From Sediminicola luteus (lineage in GTDB: Bacteria > Bacteroidota > Bacteroidia > Flavobacteriales > Flavobacteriaceae): 64,000 bases of DNA. This document shows, one piece after another, positions 52,201 to 60,907 of this stretch. The number at the start of each line of letters is the position of its first letter. The stretch's first letter is position 1. The translations under genes and the position numbers were made by a program. The stretch lies in the NCBI RefSeq assembly GCF_002514735.1, contig NZ_NBWU01000001.1, forward strand, positions 434,001 through 498,000, written 5' to 3'. Under the pieces are notes generated by a model. That model did not search any database. It had not been told where the DNA came from and saw only the letters and a list, made by a program, of their open reading frames with translations.

Positions 52201-53720
52201 TCGTACTTGCGGGCCAAATCGATCAGGGTGGGGTTTACCCGATCTTCGTCCTCCTGTCCGTGTCGCATCAACTCGATGTATAGATCGTCACCGAATTGTT
52301 CTTTCCACCACACCAAGGCTTCCTCGGCCTGTTTTTCACCCACGTTCAATACTTTGGAAGGCACCTCGCCATAGAGGTTACCGGTTAGTACCATAACATC
52401 TTCCTTGTATTGGGCAATCACCTTCTTATCTATTCGGGGCACATAGTAAAACCCATCGGTATAAGCGATCGAGGCCATTTTGGCCAGGTTATGGTAGCCT
52501 TTTTTGTTCTTGGCCAGCATCACGATCTGGTAGCCGTTATCTTTTTGACTTTTGTTGGTATGGTCTTCACAAACAAAAAACTCACAACCTACAATGGCGG
52601 TAATTTCTTGTTCGGTAGGCACCTCTCCTTTTTCCAGGGCTTCTTCGTTTCGGGCTTTTACCCCTTTGTTATGGCCGTTCACTTCTTTTACAAAGTGAAA
52701 TGCGGCCATCATATTCCCATGGTCGGTCAGGGCTACGGCAGGCATTTGAGCTTGGGCAGTGGCCTGAACGAGGTCTTTTATTGAAATAGTCGATTGAAGT
52801 ACCGAAAACTGGGAATGGTTATGTAAATGGGCGAACTGGGCCGTTTTAAGCTTTTCTAGACTTTCCTTTACATCTACACCCTTACCAGCAGCGCCTTGCT
52901 GTTTTGCCTGCCGCTTCCGGATTTTATCACTCTCCTGTTTCAGGTTTAAATGGGTCAACCCGATAACGGCTATAGGTTCTGGGTTGGCCGTTTGGAAATC
53001 CGAAAAATAAGTAGGAACTACATCGAGCTGCTCTAAGGTAAATCGCTCCTTACGTACCAGTTCAAAGAAACAACGGGTGGTAGCCTCTACATCAGCAGTA
53101 GCGTTGTGGGCCTCACCAAAACCAACACCAAATAGATAATTGTGCAATTCGGTCAGGGTAGGCAACTTAAACTTACCGCCACGTCCGCCCGGAATCTGGC
53201 ACAAACTAGCCGTTACCTCGGTACAGGTATCCAATATGCCCAACTTGTTCTTATCGCCTTCCTGAAGATCGTCCAAGGCCCAAGTACCCGCTTTGTTACG
53301 TTTGGTCTTGAAATTATAAGATTCCAAGTCCAAATCGTGATACCCCAATGTCTCGTAGTTTGGGGTTATACCCATGCGGTGGAATTCCGCCCCCATAACA
53401 TTGACATCGAAGGTTACATTCTGCCCAACCAAAAACTTGGTTTTGGCTAAAACCGCATTAAAGCGCTCCAGCCCCTCAGCCAAGGGTATACCCTGTTCTT
53501 GGGCCAATTCAGTAGAAATACCATGGATCTTCTCCGACTCATACGGAATATTGAAACCATCGGGCTGTACCATAAAGTTGTCGTGCTCCAATACCCGTCC
53601 CATATCGTCGTGCAATTGCCAGGCAATTTGTATACAGCGTGGCCAGTTGGCACTATCGGTCATGGGGGCCTTATAGCTCTGTGGTAATCCGGTGGTTTCG
53701 GTATCGAAGATCAGGTACAT
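49230..53720 (-). CDS. dnaE: DNA polymerase III alpha subunit with N-terminal DnaQ-like exonuclease
   Basis: This product has 1496 residues from the ATG at 53720. A further in-frame stretch upstream lacks family sequence. The DnaQ-type 3'-5' exonuclease domain occupies about 1-180 (FDTETTG with Asp6 and Glu8; NVTFDVNVMG; HNATADVEATTRCF). The PHP domain starts near 298 (HLHNHSQFSVLQS). The polymerase palm contains PDIDIDFDDEGRGRV near 725 and GPGRGSAAGS. The fingers, a helix-hairpin-helix (GVGKGAVETIV) and an OB-fold domain (LAGIITDVQHRVSKNGKGWAAF in parts) follow. It is the main replicative polymerase. The exonuclease fusion is known in Bacteroidota and supplies proofreading in cis. Confidence 0.96.
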   Translation of the reverse strand: MYLIFDTETTGLPQSYKAPMTDSANWPRCIQIAWQLHDDMGRVLEHDNFMVQPDGFNIPYESEKIHGISTELAQEQGIPLAEGLERFNAVLAKTKFLVGQNVTFDVNVMGAEFHRMGITPNYETLGYHDLDLESYNFKTKRNKAGTWALDDLQEGDKNKLGILDTCTEVTASLCQIPGGRGGKFKLPTLTELHNYLFGVGFGEAHNATADVEATTRCFFELVRKERFTLEQLDVVPTYFSDFQTANPEPIAVIGLTHLNLKQESDKIRKRQAKQQGAAGKGVDVKESLEKLKTAQFAHLHNHSQFSVLQSTISIKDLVQATAQAQMPAVALTDHGNMMAAFHFVKEVNGHNKGVKARNEEALEKGEVPTEQEITAIVGCEFFVCEDHTNKSQKDNGYQIVMLAKNKKGYHNLAKMASIAYTDGFYYVPRIDKKVIAQYKEDVMVLTGNLYGEVPSKVLNVGEKQAEEALVWWKEQFGDDLYIELMRHGQEDEDRVNPTLIDLARKYDIKLVATNNTYYTSKDEANAHDILLCVKDGEKQATPIGRGRGYRYGLPNQEYYFKSSDEMKKAFTDLPEAILNISEVIAKVEPFELARDVLLPKFDIPDRFQDAQDLEDGGKRGENAYLRHITYEGAKVRYGEITPEIEERLDFELMIIANSGYPGYFLIVEDFIREARNMGVSVGPGRGSAAGSVVAYCLTITNIDPLKYDLLFERFLNPERVSMPDIDIDFDDEGRGRVMEYVINKYGANQVAQIITYGTMAAKSSIRDTARVLDLPLQDSDRIAKLIPDMSKLAKIFGKTEAELKAKFRSEEIEKINELLNIAEGADLEADTVNMARILEGSVRNTGIHACGVIITPDDITKFVPVSLAKDSDLYVTQFDNSVVESAGLLKMDFLGLKTLTLIKDTVKIVKARHDIDLDPENFPIDDEETYALFQRGETVGVFQYESPGMQKYMRELKPTVFADLIAMNALYRPGPLEYIPSFIRRKHGDEEIEYDLPAMEEYLAETYGITVYQEQVMLLSQKLADFTKGEADVLRKAMGKKQIAVLAKMKPKFVNQAKANGHDEKKLEKIWKDWEAFASYAFNKSHSTCYAWVAYQTAYLKAHYPAEYMAAVLSNNMNDIKQVTFFMEECKRMGLEVLGPDVNESYYKFAVNNEGAVRFGMGAIKGVGKGAVETIVNNRKEDGPFRSVFDMSKRIDLRAANKKAFENLALAGGFDSFDQVHRAQYFHQEGDGVTFLEKVIKYGAKFQENENSAQVSLFGESSDVQIPEPVVPPCETWGTMEKLRKEKEVVGIYISGHPLDDFKREIDAFCNASLGHLHQLEACVNKELSLAGIITDVQHRVSKNGKGWAAFTVEDYNESYEFRMFGEEYLKLRHFLTINGFMYIKLFVKEGWVNRDTGKKGDPRIQFNSIQLLQEVMETFAKKLTLNLNLAKLTDAHVEGLQDTLGMFKGDHALNFVVYEMEDKIKLSMPSRKQKVNICAELLEQLDDMEVSFKLN

Positions 53721-54111
53721 GGGCAAAAATTTTCTTGCGGGTGCAGAAAGGTAAATGTACTTAAAAGTGTTTGCTGGAAAAAACCTACTTTTCAAAAAGG
53801 ATCAACAATTACCATTCTTTATGGGATAACCCAATAATTTACTTCATATAAAAATATAAGAAACGGGAATTGGATGTACATAAATGCTGCCCTCATATTT
53901 CTTAAAGAAACGCCTTCGTTTCAACTATAATGAAATCAACTTCCTTTTACCATTCAACCTAATTTCCTGCATTTCAGCAGCATAACCTAAACATCCAAAA
54001 ATCAAATTACGTAGGCGTAAAAACCATTTTATGTCGTCTTTTTCTGTCTTTTCAACTTGTTTACAGACCTAGTTTACCCATGAAAACTAAATTCGATTAG
54101 TCCTAAATCCA
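53721..54111. other. Divergent intergenic region dnaE / T9SS protein
   Basis: This 391-bp gap has divergent promoters to supply. A near-consensus -7 (TACATTTA on the minus strand, plus about 53751-53758) may serve dnaE. No clear plus-strand TAnnTTTG was found. There is no coding frame of note. Confidence 0.4.
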
Positions 54112-57100
54112 ATGCCTATGGCCCTTTTTACCCCTCAAAAAGGTCTTACATCCAAAGCCTCTTATGCCTACAAGGCATGTGTCTACCTTTGCTTAGTTTT
54201 TTCAACCATACCTTTAGTCGCTTTTGATACAGTAGACAAAACCTATACTTTAAAAAACGAATTCTCAACCTATTTCGCCCCAGGCGACTTTGACGACGAT
54301 GGTATTTCCGATATAGACGAAGGCCTAAATTGCAGCCCAATCTACAATCAATCGACTATCACAACCAACAACCCTCCACCTTGTACCAGCGGAATCGACA
54401 CCAATACCTATATTCGGGTGAACGCCAATTCGGCGGGTTTCGGAGGCACCTGCGATGGGCCTTGGACCTCAACTATGATAGTAACTTTTAACGACCTTGT
54501 ACCCGGAATACCGGCCACTTATCGGGTTAGCTCTTCCCATGCCGCATGTGGCAATCAAAAACCGATGACGGCAACCTTGACCGGGCCAGACGGTTTTTCG
54601 AGGATTACCCAATGTGGGGGCACCATTAACCAAGGGTACGGCAATTGGACCCCGACCTTTACACCAACTTCCACAACGGCAACCTTTACCATTCAAATCA
54701 GTATTCCGGGGCCGAACAACCAGACCGGCGGGGATATTTGGGTTAATATAGACGCCCCTAGACAAACCATCTACCCTCAACCACCTCACAGTGCACCTCC
54801 TGGGGCTGCCACCTGTACATCTGTAGACACCGATGGTGATGGCATCCCAGATTATCAGGACCTTGACAGTGATAATGATGGTATTTTGGATATCAACGAA
54901 ACCAATGCAGACACCGATGGCGATGGTATTGGTAATTGGCGTGACCTAGACGCAGATAACGATGGAATTTCCGATCTTATTGAATCGGGCCTGGATGCCC
55001 ATGTGTTCGACCCTGATTTAAATGGTGTTATAGATGGCCCGCAGTTTGCCGATGCCGACGATGATGGCCTGGCCGAAATCCTAGAAACAGACTACGGCCC
55101 CAACCAGAGTATAGTACCGGCCAGTACCGATTCCGATACTATACCAAACTATCTAGATTTAGATAGTGACCAAGACGGCCTGCCCGATGCGCTCGAGGGG
55201 GTGACTACAGCCCAATTCCAAACCCATGATGGCAATGTATCTGACAACGATACCGATGGCGATGGCATAATCGATCTTAGAGACCCGAACGATACTAGTG
55301 CAGGTGACTTTGGCGGGTTGTTCATACTAGCTGTAGATACCGATAACGACGGTACCCCAGATTATCTAGATCTAGATAGTGACAACGACACCTATCTGGA
55401 TCAAGATGAAGGTGGAAGTACTATTTCCCAGGTGAGTTACCAAAATCCGAACGGTAATCTTAGCAACCTCCTCAATGACCTTCCCGATGAAATTCCCAAT
55501 GACAACGAAGTAGGTTTCCGCGAACAATGCCTACCCCAAATAGAACCCGGCACCGACTTTTTAGGCTGTGATGCGTATTACGTACTCCCCGACCTACCCT
55601 CCGGCGGTAATTATTTTGACGGCGACCAAGGACAGGGTAACGCGTACTTCCCTGGGGACACTATTACCCAAGACATTAGATTATACATCTACAAAGCCGG
55701 CCCACGCCCCGATTGTTACAGTCAAAACGAGCTGAACATCAGTTTTAACCGCTTTACCCAAACCGGACAATTGGGCCCCGATCAAACCATTTGCTCAGGT
55801 ACCTTGCCCCAAACCTTAACCGCCAGCACGCCTACCATAGCCGAAGGCATCTTAAGTTACCAATGGCAACAAAGTAGTAATGGCACCGATTTTAGTGACA
55901 TTACTGGAGCCACTGCAGCAGATTACGCCCCAACCAGACCATTTACCAGCGAGCAATGGTTCAGAAGGGTAGACACCTCCATCAAACAAGGCTTGGCCTG
56001 TACCCAAACCACCAATTCCCTTCACATAAGCATCATTGACCTACAAGTGGGACAATTCGGTGGGCCGATTGATCTTTGTGTAGGGGAAACGCCTCCTGAA
56101 CTGACTCCGCTTCAAACCGCTCAAGGTAGTGGTACCTTAACTTTTCAATGGCAACAAAGTAGCGATGGTACCAACTTTTCGGATATTGTAGGAGCAACCA
56201 CCCCAACTTACCAACCTCCTCTTTTAAACGATAACAACTGGTTTAGAAGAATGGACACCGCCACTACCAATGGAGAAAGTTGTTCGGCACCTACAAACGC
56301 CATTCGCATTCGGATCAATCGTATTGAACCCGGCCATATAACCGGCGACCAATTACTTTGTGCCGGTACCACCCCAAACACCCTGAGCCCCGATGTTATG
56401 GCTACGTCCACGGGCAACTTAGGCTTTCAATGGGAAGAGAGTCTCAATGGCACTGATTTCATCGCTATACCCAATGCCAATGGGGCCCATTACGATCCAC
56501 AGGTTTTTAGTGGCGTAAAATATTTCCGCCGTATCGCTAGCTCCGATCTTGATGGTAAAGTCTGTTATGCCGTATCGAATACGGTTACGGTAAGTTACCA
56601 AGAACCCATCAACCTTCCGGAAGCCGTAGTCACCCCCTTTAGTTGTGAGCCCGGGGAAAACACCCCCGCCGGAACTACGGTTAGCCTTGATCTAACACAA
56701 GTTACCGGAGGAAATGGCAACTATACATTTATTGAATTTATCTGGGACAACCATACCTCGGAAAACACCCTTGACGATATTTCGCTTCAGGTAGGCCCAA
56801 GTAACACCTATACCAGCACTAGCCAAGAAGACCAAACCCTTCTTATCCGGGTTCAAGACGAACTCGGCTGCTGGGGCCAGACCCAGGTTAATGTATCGGG
56901 GGTTACCCCCTTAACGGCCACGGCCACTATAACCCATGAATTATGCGAAGGATTCAACGATGGCGCCATTTCCCTAAGTATTGAAGGAGGCACCCCACCC
57001 TATCGCACCAGCCTAAATAGCAATAACGCAACGGACTTTATCGAAAACCAAACGCTTTTCGAAGGTCTGGTGGGCGCACAACAATATGTGATCTATATAC

Positions 57101-57879
57101 GGGATGCCAAAAATTGTGAAACCGTGGTCTTAGCCGATTTGAATATGCCCGTAAACCTAATGGCCGAACCCCAAATAAGCTATCGCTGCGATACCGGTTC
57201 GGGAGTGGCCTTAAACCAGGTTTATTTTCAAGTAGACCCCAGCCTTTTGGACAGAACACTCTTTATTCTCAACGGCGATTACGAATCGGCCAGTCTCGAC
57301 CCTGTTTTTAACAATCTGGCTCCGGGCGCTTACCAATTGACCATGGCCCACGACAATGGCTGCATTATGGATGGACCCAGTTTTGAAGTACAGGCGTTTG
57401 GCGATTTGGCACTAAGTCTAGACACCCAGACCCTAAATACCATTATTGCCGTAGCCAGTGGTGGTAATCCGCCTTACCAATACCGTATGGAAAATGGCGA
57501 GTACCAAGACCAGGCCCAATTCCCAATAACGCAAACCGGCACCTATACCCTATGGGTGAGGGATGCCAATGGTTGTGAGGTTGCCGCATCTGTCTACAAA
57601 GAGTTTTTACCCGTAGAAATCCCCAATTTCTTTACCCCAAATGGCGACAACAGCAACCAAATCTGGAAACCCACCAATCTTGAGTTATTCCCTGAAGCAC
57701 GTACGCACATCTACGATCGTTATGGACGTTTATTAAAAATTCTGATCGATCCCGAAGGCTGGGACGGTATTTACGAAGGCGAACAGATGCCGTCGGGCGA
57801 CTATTGGTACCTGCTCCAAATTCAAAAAGATGCAATAGTATTAGACCCAATTATTGGCAACTTCACCCTCTACCGCTAG
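54112..57879 (+). CDS. Large T9SS-secreted surface protein with thrombospondin type 3 repeats
   Basis: This product has 1255 residues. The N-terminal signal is at about 20-40 (ACVYLCLVFSTIPLVA). An early domain with paired Cys (STITTNNPPPCTSG, GFGGTCDGPW) is followed by many Ca-binding thrombospondin type 3 loops at about 235-430 (DTDGDGIPDYQDLDSDNDGI and variants). Three Ig/SprB-like repeats follow (FQWQQSSDGTNFSDI..GATT at about 575-820) and then gliding-motility-like segments. It ends with the type B T9SS sorting domain (IPNFFTPNGDNSNQIWKPTN, IYDRYGRLLKI, GWDGIYEG, MPSGDYWY, and the end GNFTLYR). It should be exported by type IX secretion and displayed on the surface, perhaps in adhesion or gliding. 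Confidence 0.93.
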   Translation: MPMALFTPQKGLTSKASYAYKACVYLCLVFSTIPLVAFDTVDKTYTLKNEFSTYFAPGDFDDDGISDIDEGLNCSPIYNQSTITTNNPPPCTSGIDTNTYIRVNANSAGFGGTCDGPWTSTMIVTFNDLVPGIPATYRVSSSHAACGNQKPMTATLTGPDGFSRITQCGGTINQGYGNWTPTFTPTSTTATFTIQISIPGPNNQTGGDIWVNIDAPRQTIYPQPPHSAPPGAATCTSVDTDGDGIPDYQDLDSDNDGILDINETNADTDGDGIGNWRDLDADNDGISDLIESGLDAHVFDPDLNGVIDGPQFADADDDGLAEILETDYGPNQSIVPASTDSDTIPNYLDLDSDQDGLPDALEGVTTAQFQTHDGNVSDNDTDGDGIIDLRDPNDTSAGDFGGLFILAVDTDNDGTPDYLDLDSDNDTYLDQDEGGSTISQVSYQNPNGNLSNLLNDLPDEIPNDNEVGFREQCLPQIEPGTDFLGCDAYYVLPDLPSGGNYFDGDQGQGNAYFPGDTITQDIRLYIYKAGPRPDCYSQNELNISFNRFTQTGQLGPDQTICSGTLPQTLTASTPTIAEGILSYQWQQSSNGTDFSDITGATAADYAPTRPFTSEQWFRRVDTSIKQGLACTQTTNSLHISIIDLQVGQFGGPIDLCVGETPPELTPLQTAQGSGTLTFQWQQSSDGTNFSDIVGATTPTYQPPLLNDNNWFRRMDTATTNGESCSAPTNAIRIRINRIEPGHITGDQLLCAGTTPNTLSPDVMATSTGNLGFQWEESLNGTDFIAIPNANGAHYDPQVFSGVKYFRRIASSDLDGKVCYAVSNTVTVSYQEPINLPEAVVTPFSCEPGENTPAGTTVSLDLTQVTGGNGNYTFIEFIWDNHTSENTLDDISLQVGPSNTYTSTSQEDQTLLIRVQDELGCWGQTQVNVSGVTPLTATATITHELCEGFNDGAISLSIEGGTPPYRTSLNSNNATDFIENQTLFEGLVGAQQYVIYIRDAKNCETVVLADLNMPVNLMAEPQISYRCDTGSGVALNQVYFQVDPSLLDRTLFILNGDYESASLDPVFNNLAPGAYQLTMAHDNGCIMDGPSFEVQAFGDLALSLDTQTLNTIIAVASGGNPPYQYRMENGEYQDQAQFPITQTGTYTLWVRDANGCEVAASVYKEFLPVEIPNFFTPNGDNSNQIWKPTNLELFPEARTHIYDRYGRLLKILIDPEGWDGIYEGEQMPSGDYWYLLQIQKDAIVLDPIIGNFTLYR

Positions 57880-57944
57880 GCATAAATAATGGTTTCCTAA
57901 CTTTTAAAACCGCCTTTCTAGGTATTTTTGAGCAAAAACCAAAT

Positions 57945-59498
57945 ATGACCCGCTCGTTTTTCTGTGGTGTAATCGCCCTTCTATGCCTGTATGCTTGCGG
58001 ACCGAAAAAAGAAAAAACTCCAAAACTGGTAGAGGCTACCGCCCACTTACGTCAAACGGAACTAAAACCGTTTTACCATGGTGTAGCCTCGGGCGACCCG
58101 ACCCCAAATAGTGTCATTCTATGGACTAGGGTGAGTCCGGACACCCAGCTTAGCGAAATCGAGGTACAATGGGAGCTGGCCCTAGATGCCACATTCACCC
58201 AAGTTATCCAAAAAGGTAGTTTTAATACGGATGGCGGGCGCGACTATACCGTAAAAGTCGAAGCTACGGGATTAGAACCCAACACCCATTATTTTTATCG
58301 CTTTCATGCCTTGGAAGGCACTTCGAATACTGGTCGCACCAAAACCAGTGGTGATCCTTATTCCCTGCGCTTTGCCGTAGTCAGCTGCAGTAATTACGAG
58401 GCAGGTTACTTTAATGCCTATGCCCGAATCGCCGAAGAGCCCGAACTCGATGCCGTTATCCATCTGGGGGATTATATCTATGAATACGGTGTTGGGGTAT
58501 ACGGCGACACCACCATAGGTCGGAAACATATTCCCATTCACGAAATCGTCAGTCTTCAAGATTATCGTGAACGCTATTCGCAATATCGTCTAGACCCCGA
58601 CCTTAGGAGCGTACATGGCGCCCATCCCTTTATCGCCATTTGGGACGACCACGAAATTACCAACAATGCCTATGTGGATGGGGCCCAAAACCATCAGGCC
58701 GAAGAAGGAAAATATAGCGATAGACGTTCGGCCGCCCGAAAGGCCTATTACGAATGGATGCCCATACGCGAACAAAAAGAACACTATAGGAAATTGTCCT
58801 ATGGCCCCTTGGCCGATGTTCTGATGCTGGACGAAAGATTGGAGGGCCGTACCAAACAAGCCGATAGCTTGGCCGATCCAAGTCTTAATGCCGCAGACCG
58901 ACAAATGTTGGGAGATACGCAACTAGAGTGGCTTCAAAACGGATTGACCCAATCGGAGGCGCGTTGGAAACTAATCGGTAACCAGGTAACCTTCTCGAAG
59001 TTACAATGGGGTTACGATAGTTTCAATACCAATCTCGATGCCTGGGACGGCTATCCGGCCGAACAGCAAAAAGTGGCCGATATCATTACTGAAAACCAAT
59101 TGGAGAATGTCGTTTTTTTAACTGGCGACACCCACAGGGCTTGGGCTTTTGAAAGCACTATAGACCCCAAGGGCTATAATTCCGAAACCGGAGCGGGTGC
59201 CATCGCCATTGAATTGGGCACCACCAGTATTACCTCCGACAATGCCAATGAACGCCAGCCTGGGGTTGATGTTATCCCTCATGAAAAAAAGATAACCGGT
59301 GCCCCATTGAACCCCCACCTCAAATATGTAAATTCCAGAGATCATGGGTATCTGCTATTGACCTTAACGGATAGCCTGGCCACTGCCGACTTCAAAGTGG
59401 TAAAGACCTTGCGGAAACCAGACCCCCAGATTGTATCGGACACCATGTTCACCATAGTCTCGGGCAGAAATCGGCTATCCCCCGTAAGGGAAAAATAA
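57945..59498 (+). CDS. phoD: PhoD-like alkaline phosphatase lipoprotein
   Basis: This product has 517 residues from the ATG at 57945, 65 bp after the T9SS gene; the longer frame runs back into that gene. The lipoprotein signal ends LLCLYAC (Cys 18), followed by GPKKEK. The PhoD_N domain (FYHGVASGDPTPNSVILWTRVSP) and metallophosphatase core are complete: VSCSNYEAGYFNAY, HLGDYIYEYG, IWDDHEITNN, and LTGDTHRAWAF near the C-terminus. It hydrolyses phosphomonoesters or diesters in the periplasm using Ca and Fe, normally during phosphate limitation. No Pho box was sought. Confidence 0.93.
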   Translation: MTRSFFCGVIALLCLYACGPKKEKTPKLVEATAHLRQTELKPFYHGVASGDPTPNSVILWTRVSPDTQLSEIEVQWELALDATFTQVIQKGSFNTDGGRDYTVKVEATGLEPNTHYFYRFHALEGTSNTGRTKTSGDPYSLRFAVVSCSNYEAGYFNAYARIAEEPELDAVIHLGDYIYEYGVGVYGDTTIGRKHIPIHEIVSLQDYRERYSQYRLDPDLRSVHGAHPFIAIWDDHEITNNAYVDGAQNHQAEEGKYSDRRSAARKAYYEWMPIREQKEHYRKLSYGPLADVLMLDERLEGRTKQADSLADPSLNAADRQMLGDTQLEWLQNGLTQSEARWKLIGNQVTFSKLQWGYDSFNTNLDAWDGYPAEQQKVADIITENQLENVVFLTGDTHRAWAFESTIDPKGYNSETGAGAIAIELGTTSITSDNANERQPGVDVIPHEKKITGAPLNPHLKYVNSRDHGYLLLTLTDSLATADFKVVKTLRKPDPQIVSDTMFTIVSGRNRLSPVREK

Positions 59499-59535
59499 AA
59501 CAGGAATCTAGTAGCATTTCAATTTTGAGATTCAG

Positions 59536-59560
59536 CCTATAAAAAAGCAGGTTTTTTAGG
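59536..59560 (+). terminator. Possible AT-rich terminator after phoD-like gene
   Basis: CCTA(t)AAAAAA (59536-59546) can pair with TTTTTTAGG (59552-59560) around GCAGG. The stem is AT-rich, so its strength is doubtful. Confidence 0.4.
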
Positions 59561-59589
59561 TGGTATTTCCATGTTGAAATGGTATATAC

Positions 59590-59619
59590 TTGCCAAAACC
59601 AAGAGAATACGTATATTTG
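59590..59619 (+). promoter_or_regulatory. rpsP promoter
   Basis: TTG (59590-59592), exactly 19 bp, then TATATTTG (59612-59619) match the Bacteroidota housekeeping consensus. Transcription should start near 59625, giving a leader of about 100 nt before rpsP. Confidence 0.85.
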
Positions 59620-59624
59620 CACCC

Positions 59625-59710
59625 GCTTTTCACCCGATTATGTTCGGGAAAAGCCCTTAGAGATTCCCGCATTCGCGGGAATGAATTAATAACCAGGGTC
59701 GGGCACCCTA
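59625..59710 (+). ncRNA. Structured 5' leader of rpsP, candidate S16 autoregulatory RNA
   Basis: Three stems fit within the untranslated leader. Stem 1 is GCTTTT (59625-59630) with AAAAGC (59649-59654), continued by CCCGA (59633-59637) with TCGGG (59644-59648) across a two-base bulge. Stem 2 is ATTCCCGC (59663-59670) with GCGGGAAT (59675-59682), a perfect 8-bp stem with a 4-nt loop. Stem 3 is GGGT (59696-59699) with ACCC (59705-59708). Ribosomal protein leaders often regulate their own genes; S16 leaders have been proposed in this phylum, as far as I recall. Confidence 0.6.
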
Positions 59711-59725
59711 CATAATTAATGTGAT

Positions 59726-60259
59726 ATGCCAGTTAGAATTAGATTACAGAGACACGGTAAAAAAGGAAAACCTTTCTATTGGGTAGTTGCTGCCGATAGC
59801 CGTGCCAAAAGGGATGGTAAATTTTTGGAAAAATTGGGAACTTACAACCCAAATACCAACCCTGCTACCATTGACCTAAACGTAGATCAAGCCGTACAAT
59901 GGTTGGAAAATGGGGCCCAGCCTTCAGATACCGCCAAAAAAATCCTTTCTTACAAAGGCGCTTTAATGAAGCACCACTTGAACGGTGGAGTTCGTAAAGG
60001 AGCTTTTAACGAAGAAGAAGCCCAAAAACGTTTTGACGCTTGGTTGGCCGAGAAAGAGAAGTCCGTTGCTTCTAAGGAAGAAGGATTGGCCAAGGAAGCC
60101 GAAGCTGCCAAAGCCAAAGCCCTTGCCGCTGAGAAAGAAGTAAACGAAAAGCGTGCCGCTGCCGCTGCCGAAGTTGAGGCTGCCGCTGCTGCTGAAGCTA
60201 CCGAAGGGGAAGAAGCTGCTGCCGAAGGAGGCGAGGAAGCTACCCAAGAAGAAGAGTAA
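59726..60259 (+). CDS. rpsP: 30S ribosomal protein S16 with long Ala/Glu-rich extension
   Basis: This product has 177 residues. The S16 core is about 1-80 (MPVRIRLQRHGKKGKPFYWV, VAADSRAKRDGKFLEKLGTYNP, QWLENGAQPSDTAKKILSYKGALMKHHLNGG in parts). A C-terminal extension of about 95 residues follows, rich in Ala, Glu and Lys (KSVASKEEGLAKEAEAAKAK, then EVEAAAAAEATEGEEAAAEG) and predicted helical to disordered. Such extensions are usual in Bacteroidota S16. It is followed by rimM after 98 bp, with a small hairpin between, as in the conserved rpsP-rimM arrangement. Confidence 0.97.
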   Translation: MPVRIRLQRHGKKGKPFYWVVAADSRAKRDGKFLEKLGTYNPNTNPATIDLNVDQAVQWLENGAQPSDTAKKILSYKGALMKHHLNGGVRKGAFNEEEAQKRFDAWLAEKEKSVASKEEGLAKEAEAAKAKALAAEKEVNEKRAAAAAEVEAAAAAEATEGEEAAAEGGEEATQEEE

Positions 60260-60272
60260 GCTGCTTTTTGCC

Positions 60273-60292
60273 AACCCTCATCGCGGGGTTTT
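60273..60292 (+). terminator. Weak hairpin between rpsP and rimM
   Basis: AACCC (60273-60277) can pair with GGGTT (60286-60290), followed by TT. It is short and may act as a partial terminator that lowers rimM relative to rpsP expression. Confidence 0.45.
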
Positions 60293-60357
60293 AAGACAAT
60301 CTAAAGTCCTGTTCGGGAAAATGTTTAAGAACCAAGAAACGGTCGAATTTTAAACGT

Positions 60358-60885
60358 GTGAAAAAAGAAGATTGTTTTTATCTCGGCAAAATCGTTTCAA
60401 AATATAGCTTTAAGGGTGAGGTATTGATTAAACTCGATACCGATGAGCCCGAAGCTTACGAAAATATGGAATCAGTTTTTGTTGCCCTTGGCAACCAACT
60501 GGTTCCATTTTTTATTACCCAATGTCGGCTACACAAATCAAACCTGCTCCGAGTCCGTTTCGAAGATGTGAACACCGAGACCGATGCAGACCGCATTATG
60601 GGGTCCGAACTCTTTTTACCCCTTAGCCTTTTACCAAAACTAGAGGGCGACCGATTCTATTATCACGAAATCATCGGATTTGCCGTTATCGATAAGGTAC
60701 ACGGCCCTATTGGCCAAGTTACCGCGGTTAACGATACCACTTCACAAGCCCTTTTGGAGGTAGAAAAAGACGGAAAGCAGTTGCTTATTCCCATTACCGA
60801 CGAAATCTTGGTCAAGCTAGACCGGGAACAAAAAAACCTCCAGGTACATTGCCCTGAAGGCCTTGTTGATCTGTATCTCGAATAA
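60358..60885 (+). CDS. rimM: Ribosome maturation factor RimM
   Basis: This product has 175 residues and starts with GTG. The N-terminal RimM beta-barrel (YLGKIVSKYSFKGEVLIKLDTD; FEDVNTETDADRIMGSELFLPLSLLPKL in parts) and the C-terminal PRC-barrel (FYYHEIIGFAVIDKVHGPIG, LLEVEKDGKQLLIPITDEIL) are complete. RimM helps assemble the 30S head and binds S19. Gene order after rpsP is conserved in bacteria. Confidence 0.96.
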   Translation: MKKEDCFYLGKIVSKYSFKGEVLIKLDTDEPEAYENMESVFVALGNQLVPFFITQCRLHKSNLLRVRFEDVNTETDADRIMGSELFLPLSLLPKLEGDRFYYHEIIGFAVIDKVHGPIGQVTAVNDTTSQALLEVEKDGKQLLIPITDEILVKLDREQKNLQVHCPEGLVDLYLE

Positions 60886-60907
60886 AGGCTGGTAGCCTAA
60901 ACTTGAT

